Positions 50,307-63,271 of a DNA stretch of 64,000 bases are shown one piece after another (the stretch's first letter is position 1; every line of letters begins with the position of its first letter). The stretch is taken from the NCBI RefSeq assembly GCF_003946545.1, contig NZ_RHOA01000002.1:1-64000 (forward strand), in the 5' to 3' direction. Origin of the DNA: Levilactobacillus tangyuanensis. GTDB lineage: Bacteria > Bacillota > Bacilli > Lactobacillales > Lactobacillaceae. The notes under the pieces were generated by a model that saw only the letters and a program-made list of their open reading frames with translations, made no database searches and was not told where the DNA came from. The translations under genes were made by a program, and so were the position numbers.

Positions 50307-51728
50307 CTAGCCCTTCAGAGAAGCAATCAACAGTTGGTTAACCACCGTTGGGTTTGCTTGTCCATGGGTCTGTTTCATAATTTGTCCCACTAAGAACCCG
50401 ACGGCCCGTTGCTTACCGTTGTTAAAGTCCTCAATCGATTGTGGGTTGGCAGCCAAAACATCATCGATGATTGGTTGCAGCTTAGCAGGGTCGGACAATT
50501 GAACCAACCCATGCGCTTCAACGTACGCCTTAGGTTCCTCACCATCGGTCAGGGCCTTGAAGACCTTCTTGGCCATCTTCGTTGAAATAGTTCCATCGGA
50601 AATCAAGTTGATCATTCCAGCCAGGTTCTCAGGCGTTAACTTCGTTTCGCTCAGGTCCACCTGATTGTCGTTTAAGTAAGCATTAACATCCCCTTGCAGG
50701 TAGTTAGATGCCATCTTAGGGTCGGCCTTCAAGGCAACAGTCGCATCAAAGAAATCTGACATTTCCTTGGTTTGCGTTAAGACCATGGCATCGTAATCCG
50801 TCAGCCCAAGATCGTTAACGTAACGGTCGCGACGCTTACCAGGCATTTCTGGCATGTTGTCGTCCAGTTCCTTAATCCAGTCATCACTGATGTTCAATGC
50901 TGGCAGGTCAGGTTCTGGGAAGTAACGATAATCATCGGCACCTTCCTTAACCCGCATCAGAATCGTTTCACCAGTCGTCTCGTCGAACCGACGCGTCTCT
51001 TGGCGGACACTGCCACCGGACATGAGAACCTTTTGTTGCCGTTGCTCCTCGAATTCAAGGCCGCGGCGAACGTAGTTAAATGAATTCAAGTTCTTCAATT
51101 CGGCCTTCGTCCCAAATTCCTTTTGACCGATTGGCCGAACGGAAATGTTGACGTCAACCCGCATAGAACCCTCTTCCATCTTCACATCAGAGATCCCAGT
51201 AAATTGGATCCGTTGGCGCAGGGCTTCAAGGTAGGCATAGGCCTCGGCTGGAGACGCAATGTCTGGCTTCGACACGATTTCGATTAAAGCCGTGCCCTGC
51301 CGGTTAAGGTCCACGTAAGAGTAATCCTTTTCGTGGGTGTTCTTCCCAGCATCCTCTTCAATGTGCATTTCTTCAATACCGACTTTTTTCTTGACGCCGT
51401 CGACATCGATTTCAATCCAGCCATCATGACCAATTGGCTTTTCCGCCTGAGTAATTTGGTAAGCCTTAGGGTTATCAGGATAGAAGTAGTTTTTCCGGTC
51501 AAAATGCGTGTGCTTTTCAACCGTGGCATGAAGAGCCAGCGCTGCAATAATTCCATCGGCGACGACACCCTTGTTGGTCGTTGGTAAGACCCCAGGGTAC
51601 CCCCAGTCAATGACGTTAGTATTGGCATTAGGGTCAACCCCAAATTCTACTGCTGAGGGACTAAAGATCTTTGAATGAGTCTTCAGTTCCACGTGGACTT
51701 CAAGTCCAATCGTTGTTTCAAAGTTCAT
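50307..51728 (-). CDS. gatB: Aspartyl/glutamyl-tRNA amidotransferase subunit B
   Basis: A 473-residue subunit of the GatCAB enzyme that amidates Glu-tRNA(Gln) and Asp-tRNA(Asn). Signature [19 protein letters not shown] (about 7-25), and the central region [14 protein letters not shown] (about 185) and [20 protein letters not shown] (about 208-227). The C-terminal YqeY-like tail is complete. Its ATG overlaps the gatA stop by one base, so the two are coupled. Confidence 0.97.
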   Translation of the reverse strand: MNFETTIGLEVHVELKTHSKIFSPSAVEFGVDPNANTNVIDWGYPGVLPTTNKGVVADGIIAALALHATVEKHTHFDRKNYFYPDNPKAYQITQAEKPIGHDGWIEIDVDGVKKKVGIEEMHIEEDAGKNTHEKDYSYVDLNRQGTALIEIVSKPDIASPAEAYAYLEALRQRIQFTGISDVKMEEGSMRVDVNISVRPIGQKEFGTKAELKNLNSFNYVRRGLEFEEQRQQKVLMSGGSVRQETRRFDETTGETILMRVKEGADDYRYFPEPDLPALNISDDWIKELDDNMPEMPGKRRDRYVNDLGLTDYDAMVLTQTKEMSDFFDATVALKADPKMASNYLQGDVNAYLNDNQVDLSETKLTPENLAGMINLISDGTISTKMAKKVFKALTDGEEPKAYVEAHGLVQLSDPAKLQPIIDDVLAANPQSIEDFNNGKQRAVGFLVGQIMKQTHGQANPTVVNQLLIASLKG

Positions 51729-53197
51729 TAGTTTTGGCCTCCTAACTTGGGTAATTGTGAATGGAAGTCTGTATTTTGTTCAAAGGCATACCCTGCCTTG
51801 TACAGCGTCCCCTCATCAAATGGCCGCCCAATCAATTGCATCCCAACCGGCAAATTGTTGCTAAATCCGGCAGGAACTGCCAACCCTGGCAACCCAGCTA
51901 AGTTAACGGGAATCGTCAAGACGTCATTCATATACATGGTAATTGGGTCCATCAGTTCATCACCAAGGCCAAATGCTGGCGTAGGGGCGACGGGGCCCAT
52001 GATGAAGTCGTGGTCCTTTAAGACCGCCTTGAAGTCATTCATGATGACCGTCCGCACCTTGGCAGCCTTCAGGAAGTAAGCATCATAGAATCCAGCGGAC
52101 AATGAGAACGTCCCCAACATAATCCGACGCTTAACTTCGTCGCCAAAGCCTTCGGAACGAGACTTCACATAGACGTCTTCCAGGTTCTTCACGTCTTGAG
52201 CCCGGTAGCCATACCGAATACCATCGAACCGTTGCAGGTTAGATGAGGCTTCGGATGAGGCAATGATGTAGTAAGCCGCCACCCCATACTTGTTATGTGG
52301 CAAGGAGACTTCATCAACCGTGGCGCCTAATTGACGATAAGTGTCAGCGGCAGCCAGAATGGCGTTGCGGACGTCATCGTCGACCCCTTCGGCCAGGAAT
52401 TCCTTAGGCAAGCCAATCCGCATGCCCTTCACGCTGGTACCCTCATTCAGGCCGGCAGCAAAGTCCGGAACGGCCTTATCTGAGCTGGTCAAATCGTGCT
52501 TATCATGGCCGGCAATCGCACTCAAGACCGTAGCATTGTCCTTAACGGTCCGTGTCATTGGCCCGATTTGGTCCAAGCTGGACCCAAAGGCAATTAAGCC
52601 CCACCGAGAAACCCGACCGTACGTTGGCTTCATCCCAACAATCCCGTTGAATGAGGAGGGTTGGCGAATGGAACCACCCGTATCGGAACCAAAGGCAACG
52701 GGCACTTGACCCGAAGCCACGGCAGCCGCAGAACCACCCGATGATCCACCAGGAACCTTCGTCTGGTCCCAAGCGTTTTTAGTCGTCTGGAAGGCAGACG
52801 TTTCCGTTGACCCACCCATGGCAAATTCGTCCATGTTCGTCTTCCCAATGGTAATCGTCTTGGCAGCCGTCAACTTTTCAACAACCGTGGCGTCATAGAC
52901 TGGCGTAAAGTTAGCCAAGATTTTGGAACTAGCAGTCGTCTTCAGGCCCTTGGTGACGATGTTATCCTTCACCCCAATAGCAATCCCTGCCAATGGATCA
53001 TCGGCAGCAACGCCCTCGGCATCGATAGCATCAGCCTGCTTCAAAGCAGCGTCTTCATTTAACGTCAGGAAGGCCCCAATCTTAGGATCCGTTGCCTTTA
53101 CATTGGCGAACGTCTCCTGGGTTAATTCCCGGACACTCATCTTTTTATTAACTAAATCATCATGGAGGCTAGCGAGATCTTTGTCAAAATAATTCAT
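51728..53197 (-). CDS. gatA: Aspartyl/glutamyl-tRNA amidotransferase subunit A
   Basis: A 489-residue amidase-signature subunit that releases ammonia from glutamine. The Ser-cisSer-Lys triad is visible: K in [10 protein letters not shown] (about 77), the cis-Ser in [14 protein letters not shown] (about 150), and nucleophile Ser in [19 protein letters not shown] (about 174). Start follows GAGGATG. In the operon gatC-gatA-gatB, 3 bases from gatC. Confidence 0.97.
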   Translation of the reverse strand: MNYFDKDLASLHDDLVNKKMSVRELTQETFANVKATDPKIGAFLTLNEDAALKQADAIDAEGVAADDPLAGIAIGVKDNIVTKGLKTTASSKILANFTPVYDATVVEKLTAAKTITIGKTNMDEFAMGGSTETSAFQTTKNAWDQTKVPGGSSGGSAAAVASGQVPVAFGSDTGGSIRQPSSFNGIVGMKPTYGRVSRWGLIAFGSSLDQIGPMTRTVKDNATVLSAIAGHDKHDLTSSDKAVPDFAAGLNEGTSVKGMRIGLPKEFLAEGVDDDVRNAILAAADTYRQLGATVDEVSLPHNKYGVAAYYIIASSEASSNLQRFDGIRYGYRAQDVKNLEDVYVKSRSEGFGDEVKRRIMLGTFSLSAGFYDAYFLKAAKVRTVIMNDFKAVLKDHDFIMGPVAPTPAFGLGDELMDPITMYMNDVLTIPVNLAGLPGLAVPAGFSNNLPVGMQLIGRPFDEGTLYKAGYAFEQNTDFHSQLPKLGGQN

Positions 53198-53200
53198 CGC

Positions 53201-53509
53201 TTAATCATCCTCGCTTTCATCAATGATGGCAGGCACCTTAATGTACCCACGTTCGGCGTCTGGCGCGTTGTCTAAGAGAGCCGCACTTTGGCCCCAGTCC
53301 TCGGCAACGTCCTCCCGCATAACGTTCAGTTGGTCAGAGACGTTGGTCGTCGCTTCGACGCCCTCCGTATCAACTTCACTCAAGGTTTCAAACAACCCAA
53401 TAATGTCATCTAATTGTGGCGTAAAGGCATCCAATTGAGTATCCGTAAATTCGAGCTTTGCTAATCCAGCAACGTGTTGAACTTGTTCTCGAGTAATTCG
53501 ATCAGCCAT
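53201..53509 (-). CDS. gatC: Aspartyl/glutamyl-tRNA amidotransferase subunit C
   Basis: A 102-residue helper subunit that stabilises GatA in the GatCAB complex. Motif ITREQVQHVAGLAKLEFTD (about 4-22) is typical, and the C-terminus GYIKVPAIIDES matches the family. ATG 53509 follows AGAAGGA; a longer frame to 53536 is unlikely. First gene of the gat operon, with a promoter after the camS terminator. Confidence 0.96.
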   Translation of the reverse strand: MADRITREQVQHVAGLAKLEFTDTQLDAFTPQLDDIIGLFETLSEVDTEGVEATTNVSDQLNVMREDVAEDWGQSAALLDNAPDAERGYIKVPAIIDESEDD

Positions 53510-53582
53510 CAATATCCTTCTTTCCGTATCATTCACTTCTCACCGTTCGACTCCCATTTCGGGAATAAAACATACAAGACCT

Positions 53583-53610
53583 ATTTTACCATATATCCCC
53601 CGTACACCAA
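53583..53610 (-). promoter_or_regulatory. Promoter of the gatCAB operon
   Basis: On the minus strand, TTGGTG (53605-53610), 16 bases, TAAAAT (53583-53588). Confidence 0.65.
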
Positions 53611-53618
53611 GGGATCTA

Positions 53619-53657
53619 ACAAAAAAATCGGCGGCCTTCGAGAACGAAAACCACCGA
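53619..53657 (-). terminator. Terminator of camS
   Basis: TCGGTGG pairs with CCGCCGA (one G-U) with further inner pairing, then a T-run on the minus strand, eight bases past the stop. Confidence 0.85.
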
Positions 53658-53664
53658 CAGAATC

Positions 53665-54810
53665 TTAGTAACTGTTAAAGACGTGACTGCTAAACTTCTT
53701 CTCGCCACTTGCTCGTGATAAGAAGCTTTGAACCCCGTCCGTTGAGGACACCGTAATATCAATTGGCACGCTTGAAGGTAAGTACTTCTGAGCGGCCGTT
53801 TGCAGATACTGCGTAAAGTTAATGATTTCAGTCTGACTGTAGAACTGCGTCGTAATGTTGACGTGCATCCCGGTCAGCGTCTTGCCATTGTAGTGAGCTT
53901 GAGCCGTCACACCACTTAGGTTAGGGAAGAAGTTTTCAACCTCATTCTTGAAGTTGGTGAATGAACTCTCGTCGTTGCTGTTAGGGCTGCTAGAACCACT
54001 TTCGATTGGGAAGACATAGTTCTTCTCATCCAACGCTTTCCAACTGGACACACTCGTCGATCCCGCCTTATTTTCTGAATAAGACAGGAAGCTCCCACCA
54101 ACCAAGCTATCGTTAGAAGCCTGACGATAGACCGCAATCACAATCGGCACGTTCTTCAGGCCTGATTGCTTACGCAACCGTTGCAGAACCGTATTGGCCG
54201 CCTTCTTTGCGTAGGCTTCACCCTCGGCCTTGGTAATCTTGGTCTCGAAGGTAGCCCCGTACTGAGTCTTCTTGTAATAGTCGACCGAGTTCACGGCAAT
54301 CCCAACGGTAATCCCGCCTAAGGATAACTTGTTGTTCTTTTGGATCATGTAGTCTTGTTCTTCCAAGGCCTGAATGTAAACAGGATTTCGTTTAGTTGGG
54401 GAAGTTGACCCATTGCTGGCAGGATTCAAACCATCGGGGTTCGACTTGGACTTACGATCAAGCCAGTTTTGAACTGTCGATGTCTTCAGATACTGCCCTT
54501 CTTGGAACACATACTTTTTGGTAGAGAAAACGTTCTTGGAAACGCCTAACATGCCGTTTTCAAAGCTTTTAACGTTATAAGTATTGCCAGAGTCTTGACT
54601 ATTGGTGACCCCACGCGACTTACTCGTTTGATAATGACCACTCTTAATAACCCCTTCGTAGTCACCATCAGTGCTTTGTCCGGTTAACTGAGTGCCACCA
54701 GAATTCGTGGAGCCAGAACCGGAAGACATGCTGGAACTATTCAAGTTCCCACATGCCGCTAAAAATAAGGGGACTGCGGCTAAGGCAATCCAGATTCGTA
54801 ACCGTTTCAC
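53665..54810 (-). CDS. camS: CamS family sex-pheromone lipoprotein
   Basis: A 381-residue lipoprotein. Signal peptide with lipobox FLAACG (Cys20) and a Ser/Gly-rich spacer (NSSSMSSGSGSTNSGGTQ, about 23-41) precede the CamS domain. In enterococci the signal peptide of CamS-type proteins gives rise to the cAM373 pheromone; here the signal peptide sequence differs and no plasmid context is visible. Start follows AGGAGGAAAC. Downstream of ligA by 22 bases, last gene of pcrA-ligA-camS. Confidence 0.93.
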   Translation of the reverse strand: MKRLRIWIALAAVPLFLAACGNLNSSSMSSGSGSTNSGGTQLTGQSTDGDYEGVIKSGHYQTSKSRGVTNSQDSGNTYNVKSFENGMLGVSKNVFSTKKYVFQEGQYLKTSTVQNWLDRKSKSNPDGLNPASNGSTSPTKRNPVYIQALEEQDYMIQKNNKLSLGGITVGIAVNSVDYYKKTQYGATFETKITKAEGEAYAKKAANTVLQRLRKQSGLKNVPIVIAVYRQASNDSLVGGSFLSYSENKAGSTSVSSWKALDEKNYVFPIESGSSSPNSNDESSFTNFKNEVENFFPNLSGVTAQAHYNGKTLTGMHVNITTQFYSQTEIINFTQYLQTAAQKYLPSSVPIDITVSSTDGVQSFLSRASGEKKFSSHVFNSY

Positions 54811-54832
54811 GACTTGTTTCCTCCTAAAGTCT

Positions 54833-59138
<4,306 letters not shown>

Positions 59139-59173
59139 CGTGAACTCAATCCTCTCTGTCATTAGTCTTGACC

Positions 59174-59182
59174 ATTATAGCA
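59174..59182 (-). promoter_or_regulatory. Extended -10 promoter of pcrA
   Basis: TGCTATAAT on the minus strand, a TG-extended perfect -10 box with no good -35. The implied start site is within a few bases of ATG 59162. Confidence 0.65.
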
Positions 59183-59239
59183 AAAAAACATACGTTCCGC
59201 TGAGATGACTCCGCCAATTTTTTTGAACCCTTTTCATAG

Positions 59240-59270
59240 AAAAAGCGATTCTCGTTAATCGAAAATCGCT
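59240..59270 (-). terminator. Terminator of the PurK-like gene
   Basis: AGCGATTTTCG pairs with CGAGAATCGCT (one G-U), loop ATTAA, then TTTTTC on the minus strand. Confidence 0.85.
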
Positions 59271-59283
59271 CCCTGTCGCTACT

Positions 59284-60426
59284 CTATTCAGTATCCGTCG
59301 TTGCCGTCCAGATACCGGTATCATCCAATTGGTCTAATAATAATTTAGTCGTATTGCCTTGAACGGTGATGTGACCCATCGTCTCGTCATCGGCTTGTTT
59401 CCGCAAATGGTAGAAGGTGAAATGCCAATCCGGCTTCAACTGCCACTGGGTGCGAATGGCACTCAGCTGGACCGTCGTAAAGGACGCCGTGACGGCCGGC
59501 GTCATCAGCTTAGGCTCGGCTAGAGGTAACCCGGCAATGGCTCGCAGATGCTCCTCAAATTCATCAACGGTCGTGGCATCCGCGAAGATATACCCCGTTT
59601 CACTCGGTGCGGGCACAATCTTTTTAACGTAAAGGGCCCCGCTCGCCGTGAGGTAGAACGACACTTCAAAGACCCCAACGTAGTTAACATGCTTGGCAAC
59701 CTCGCCAGCGATTCGCCGCATCTCACCAGCAACCGCATCGTCAACCTGGGCGGGTACCCAAGTCATCTGCGGACGATCGTCGACGGACTGAACCTCGGTA
59801 ATTGGGAAAGCCTGTTGGTCGCCCGCTTGATCTCTGGCAACCAGAATTGAGTATTCGCGTTCGTAAGCAATCTGTGACTCAAGGATATAAGTTCCCCAGT
59901 CCAGTAGACCAGCCGCCTTGGCAATATCGGTTTGCGTCCGAATCACGAGTTCACGGCCATGGGACCATTCCTTTTGAATTGGCTTCAAGACACAAGGATA
60001 CCCAATGGAGTTGACCGACTGATAGACATCGTCAAGGTTAATAATCGTTGCATAGGGCGCAATGTTGACGTTGAGCTGTTCGAAGAAGGCCCGTTCAAGC
60101 AAGCGGTCTTGCATCATTTCCAGCATATCGCCACCCTGTGGGACCTGCGTGTAACCACTCAGAAAGTTCACCACACTGGTACTAACCTGTTCTGAGTCAT
60201 AGACCACGGCCGAACAGCTTTCAGCAAAGTGCTGTAGCTTGTCGCGATCTTTATTGCTACCAACGGCTTTGAAGTCTGCCAATTGCAGCGCTTCACTGGT
60301 TTCATCGGCACCATAAGCCCCAACACGAAGCCCCATTTTCCGGGCCGTTGTCACTAACATTGCGGCGTTGGCACTACTACCAATCACGCCAATCGTATCT
60401 CCAGGATATAAGACTGTGTTCGCCAA
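59284..60426 (-). CDS. PurK-like ATP-grasp protein with altered signature motif
   Basis: A 380-residue ATP-grasp protein resembling 5-(carboxyamino)imidazole ribonucleotide synthase (PurK): DTIGVIGSSANAAML (about 10) replaces the usual GGGQLGRM start, and the end of the grasp domain reads YVKKIVPAPSETGYIFA (about 275) where PurK has NEIAPRPHNSGH. The GYDGKGQ loop is replaced by EWSHGREL. FEEHLRAIAGLPL (about 295) is retained. Substrate- and metal-binding residues are thus largely lost; it may be a regulatory or substrate-shifted relative. TTG start after AGTAGGGAG. It follows xpt in the same direction with 109 bases between. Confidence 0.8.
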   Translation of the reverse strand: MANTVLYPGDTIGVIGSSANAAMLVTTARKMGLRVGAYGADETSEALQLADFKAVGSNKDRDKLQHFAESCSAVVYDSEQVSTSVVNFLSGYTQVPQGGDMLEMMQDRLLERAFFEQLNVNIAPYATIINLDDVYQSVNSIGYPCVLKPIQKEWSHGRELVIRTQTDIAKAAGLLDWGTYILESQIAYEREYSILVARDQAGDQQAFPITEVQSVDDRPQMTWVPAQVDDAVAGEMRRIAGEVAKHVNYVGVFEVSFYLTASGALYVKKIVPAPSETGYIFADATTVDEFEEHLRAIAGLPLAEPKLMTPAVTASFTTVQLSAIRTQWQLKPDWHFTFYHLRKQADDETMGHITVQGNTTKLLLDQLDDTGIWTATTDTE

Positions 60427-60535
60427 TTTGCTCCCTACTTTCTCGCTTTAATAAATGTCGTCAATAAATGATTAACAACTGTCTTTATGATTAATTCTAA
60501 AGTTAAATAACGGTTTAGACAAGGCGTGCTGTCAA

Positions 60536-61111
60536 CTAATTCTCTGAAAAGACAACCTGACCATCTTCGAATGCCGCGATACTGGCCAACGCCACCAATG
60601 GGACGCCGGCTGCCTTAACCAATTCGTGACCCTTTTGGAATCGTTTCTCAATGACGACGCCCACCCCAGCAACGGGAATTTGAGCGGCATTCGTGATGTC
60701 CAACAAGCCCTGTACGGCTTGACCATTGGCCAAAAAGTCATCGATGATGAGCACCTTATCAGTCGTCGATATGAACCGCCGATCGATAGAAATATCATTC
60801 GTCACGCGCTTTGTATAGGAATAAACCTTCGCCGTGTACAGGTTATCCGTTAACGTTAAGCTCTTGTGCTTACGGGCAAAGATCACGGGCACCTTCAAGT
60901 GCAATCCCGCCATCACGGCCGGGGCAATCCCAGACGACTCAACCGTCAGAATCTTGGTCACGCCGGCATCTTCAAAGTATCGGGCAAACTCGGCACCGAG
61001 CTCATCCATCAATTGGGGATCAATCTGATGATTCAAAAAATTATCAACCTTTAAAACATCTCCGGGTAATACCGTTCCATCACGACGAATCCGTTCTTCC
61101 AATATTTTCAT
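60536..61111 (-). CDS. xpt: Xanthine phosphoribosyltransferase
   Basis: A 191-residue enzyme converting xanthine and PRPP to XMP for purine salvage. The PRPP-binding motif is [13 protein letters not shown] (about 124-136) and the N-terminal [22 protein letters not shown] (about 11-32; part shown) is typical of Xpt. The start ATG overlaps a tiny ORF ATG-ACA-GTA-TGA that lies right after the GGAGG ribosome site. No purine-riboswitch fold is apparent in the 90 bases upstream. Followed by the PurK-like gene. Confidence 0.95.
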   Translation of the reverse strand: MKILEERIRRDGTVLPGDVLKVDNFLNHQIDPQLMDELGAEFARYFEDAGVTKILTVESSGIAPAVMAGLHLKVPVIFARKHKSLTLTDNLYTAKVYSYTKRVTNDISIDRRFISTTDKVLIIDDFLANGQAVQGLLDITNAAQIPVAGVGVVIEKRFQKGHELVKAAGVPLVALASIAAFEDGQVVFSEN

Positions 61112-61201
61112 ACTGTCATTGACCCTCCAGTTTGGTTTAATCCTATTTTACCCGATTGACCCTTAAAAAAACAATGTGAACCCCCTGACATTTACCAATG
61201 C

Positions 61202-62110
61202 TTAACCGAACCAGAGTCCTAAGGCCTCGGCGATCACCGTTGTCAGTGCCAGGATCGCTAGGTTACGAACGGCCAGGATGAAGGTCTCGCGCTTCACTTG
61301 CCGTTGAAAGAATCGTCGAATATTCTGGGCTACCGGCAAAATGCTAATCAGTGCCAGGTAACTCCAGCGTGGCAAATCCCCTCGCCAAATACTTAAGATC
61401 AACAGGACATAGCCGACAATATAAAACCCGGCAAAGAGCCATAGTGAACGTTGCTTCCCCAGATAATAGACGATCGTCCGCCGGGCCAATTGACGGTCCT
61501 CACCCTCATCGCAGATATTATTGGCCAGCAACAAGGCGGCGATGGCCATCACGGCCACACCGGCTGCCAAGAAGACGCGACCGGCCAGCGACCAGGAGAG
61601 GCCACCCCGATTATATATATTCAAGTATACCGTGATTAACATAATCATATAACCCATCGTGAATCCGGCAAAGAATTCCCCTGTCGGGGTGCTCGACAAG
61701 GGTCTCGGGCCGCCAGCATAGGCGTACCCGACGGCGAAGCAGAAGATCCCCATTGTCAGGAGCGGCCAGCCGGTCATCCAAACAAGTCCTAGGCCAATCA
61801 CGGCGGCAACCCCGGCAAACGTCACCATCAGGCCGCCAACCAGGCGCATAGACAGGCCATGCACACCGATGATGTTGGTCCGCTTCTTCCAATCTGCCGC
61901 TTGCGTTCCGGCCCGCCGATAATCTTGAAAGTTATCATTGATGTCTACGGCCATGTTAAACAGGACCATTGCCAAGAAGAACCAGCCCGAGGTCGCCCAA
62001 TCAATCCGTCCCAAATTGGCTTGGACGAAGATGAGTCCAAGGAGAAACGGCCAGATCGACGCAATTTTCGCCTTAATCTCGACCAACTCCAAAAAGGTTT
62101 GCCATGTCAT
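61202..62110 (-). CDS. menA: 1,4-dihydroxy-2-naphthoate prenyltransferase (UbiA family)
   Basis: A 302-residue membrane prenyltransferase attaching a polyprenyl chain to dihydroxynaphthoate to make demethylmenaquinone. The first Asp-rich motif is NMAVDINDNFQDYR (about 52-65, N-D-x2-D type) and the second is LLANNICDEGEDRQLARRT (about 195-213). About eight membrane segments. Divergent from the polyprenyl synthase gene that would make its lipid substrate. Upstream men genes are not in the window. Confidence 0.9.
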   Translation of the reverse strand: MTWQTFLELVEIKAKIASIWPFLLGLIFVQANLGRIDWATSGWFFLAMVLFNMAVDINDNFQDYRRAGTQAADWKKRTNIIGVHGLSMRLVGGLMVTFAGVAAVIGLGLVWMTGWPLLTMGIFCFAVGYAYAGGPRPLSSTPTGEFFAGFTMGYMIMLITVYLNIYNRGGLSWSLAGRVFLAAGVAVMAIAALLLANNICDEGEDRQLARRTIVYYLGKQRSLWLFAGFYIVGYVLLILSIWRGDLPRWSYLALISILPVAQNIRRFFQRQVKRETFILAVRNLAILALTTVIAEALGLWFG

Positions 62111-62156
62111 GTTACTTCCCCCTAATAACGAATTCTAAATGAATCATAACCTTTAT

Positions 62157-62185
62157 TTGACAACGTTTCCACTTGTCGGTAAGAT
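62157..62185 (+). promoter_or_regulatory. Promoter of the polyprenyl diphosphate synthase gene
   Basis: A perfect TTGACA (62157-62162), exactly 17 bases, TAAGAT (62180-62185). The -35 overlaps the likely divergent control region of menA. Confidence 0.8.
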
Positions 62186-62216
62186 GAATTTTATCGGGGA
62201 TACAGGGAGGTAGCGT

Positions 62217-63194
62217 ATGGATCGACAACTTTGGCAACAATTTCCAATTGTGGCACCCCAACTAACCGCCTTACAAGGTTACTTGTTGGATGCGATCCAG
62301 TTGGATAACCCACCAATCCATCATAAAATACTCGCACTACTGGAATCCGGCGGAAAGTTTCTCCGCCCGGGTTACTTTTACCTGTTCGCCAGTCTCGGCA
62401 CAGGGGCCACGCCAGGCCAACTTCAGGCGGGCGCCGCGGCACTAGAGATTCTGCACGTCGGGACGTTGATTCATGACGATGTGATCGATGACTCGTCTAC
62501 GCGACGTGGCGTACGGACCATTCAGATGAAGTACGGCCAACGAAATGCCATCTATGCGGGTGACTTCATGTTCACGGTCTACTTCAACCAGGTTCTGAAG
62601 TCCACTAGTGACCTCAAACTCGTCCAGATCCACATCGATGCCATGCATCGCATCCTTCAGGGAGAGCTGGCACAAATGGCCCTCAACTACCAGGAAAAGA
62701 CGACCCTCGCCGAGTATCTCCGTGAAGTTGCCGGCAAGACCGCCGAACTCTTCTCACTGAGTTGTTTCCAGGGTGCGGCCCTGGCAAAGACCAGTCCCGA
62801 GGTTCAACAATTAGCCAAAAAAATCGGTGAGGCCATTGGTATCGCCTATCAAATTTTGGATGACATCTTGGACTATGCCGGCGACCCGGCCAAGACCCGA
62901 AAACCCGTGCTGGAAGATCTACGATCCGGGGTCTATTCGTTGCCACTCATTTTGGCTATCCCGGAAGCTCCCAAGGACTTCCATCGCCTATTGAAAAAGA
63001 AACATGACCTCACGGCGGCCGACATCACCACCATTCAGGAAATGGTCCTTGCCCATCACGGTGTCGCCGCGAGTCATCAGCTGGCCAAGGAAAAGACTGA
63101 AGAGGCTCTTAGCCTCATCGACCGCCTCCCCGCTGGTGACCCGCAAACCGCGTTACGCCAGCTAACAACGAAACTGCTTAACCGCGACCATTAG
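62217..63194 (+). CDS. Polyprenyl (heptaprenyl-type) diphosphate synthase
   Basis: A 325-residue trans-prenyltransferase making the side chain of menaquinone. First Asp-rich motif LIHDDVIDDSSTRRG (about 83-97) and second QILDDILDYAGDP (about 216-228). The upstream KFLRPGYFYL segment is the usual substrate region. The start follows GGGAGG. Located head-to-head with menA and next to cydC, so it probably feeds quinone synthesis. The chain length cannot be told from the sequence. Confidence 0.93.
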   Translation: MDRQLWQQFPIVAPQLTALQGYLLDAIQLDNPPIHHKILALLESGGKFLRPGYFYLFASLGTGATPGQLQAGAAALEILHVGTLIHDDVIDDSSTRRGVRTIQMKYGQRNAIYAGDFMFTVYFNQVLKSTSDLKLVQIHIDAMHRILQGELAQMALNYQEKTTLAEYLREVAGKTAELFSLSCFQGAALAKTSPEVQQLAKKIGEAIGIAYQILDDILDYAGDPAKTRKPVLEDLRSGVYSLPLILAIPEAPKDFHRLLKKKHDLTAADITTIQEMVLAHHGVAASHQLAKEKTEEALSLIDRLPAGDPQTALRQLTTKLLNRDH

Positions 63195-63222
63195 CCGCAC
63201 CGCATTTCATCTCACTAACCCC

Positions 63223-63260
63223 AAAGCGCCAACCTGAAGTTAATCAGGCTGGCGCTTTTT
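63223..63260. terminator. Bidirectional terminator between the polyprenyl synthase gene and cydC
   Basis: AAAGCGCCA-ACCTGA and TCAGGC-TGGCGCTTT pair around a short loop, with a T-run on the plus strand and A-run on the other side. Confidence 0.9.
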
Positions 63261-63271
63261 ATATATATCGT

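Noticed and set aside
61112-61200. Purine riboswitch upstream of xpt
   Set aside because: The leader is under 100 bases and lacks the conserved loops and a terminator/antiterminator pair.
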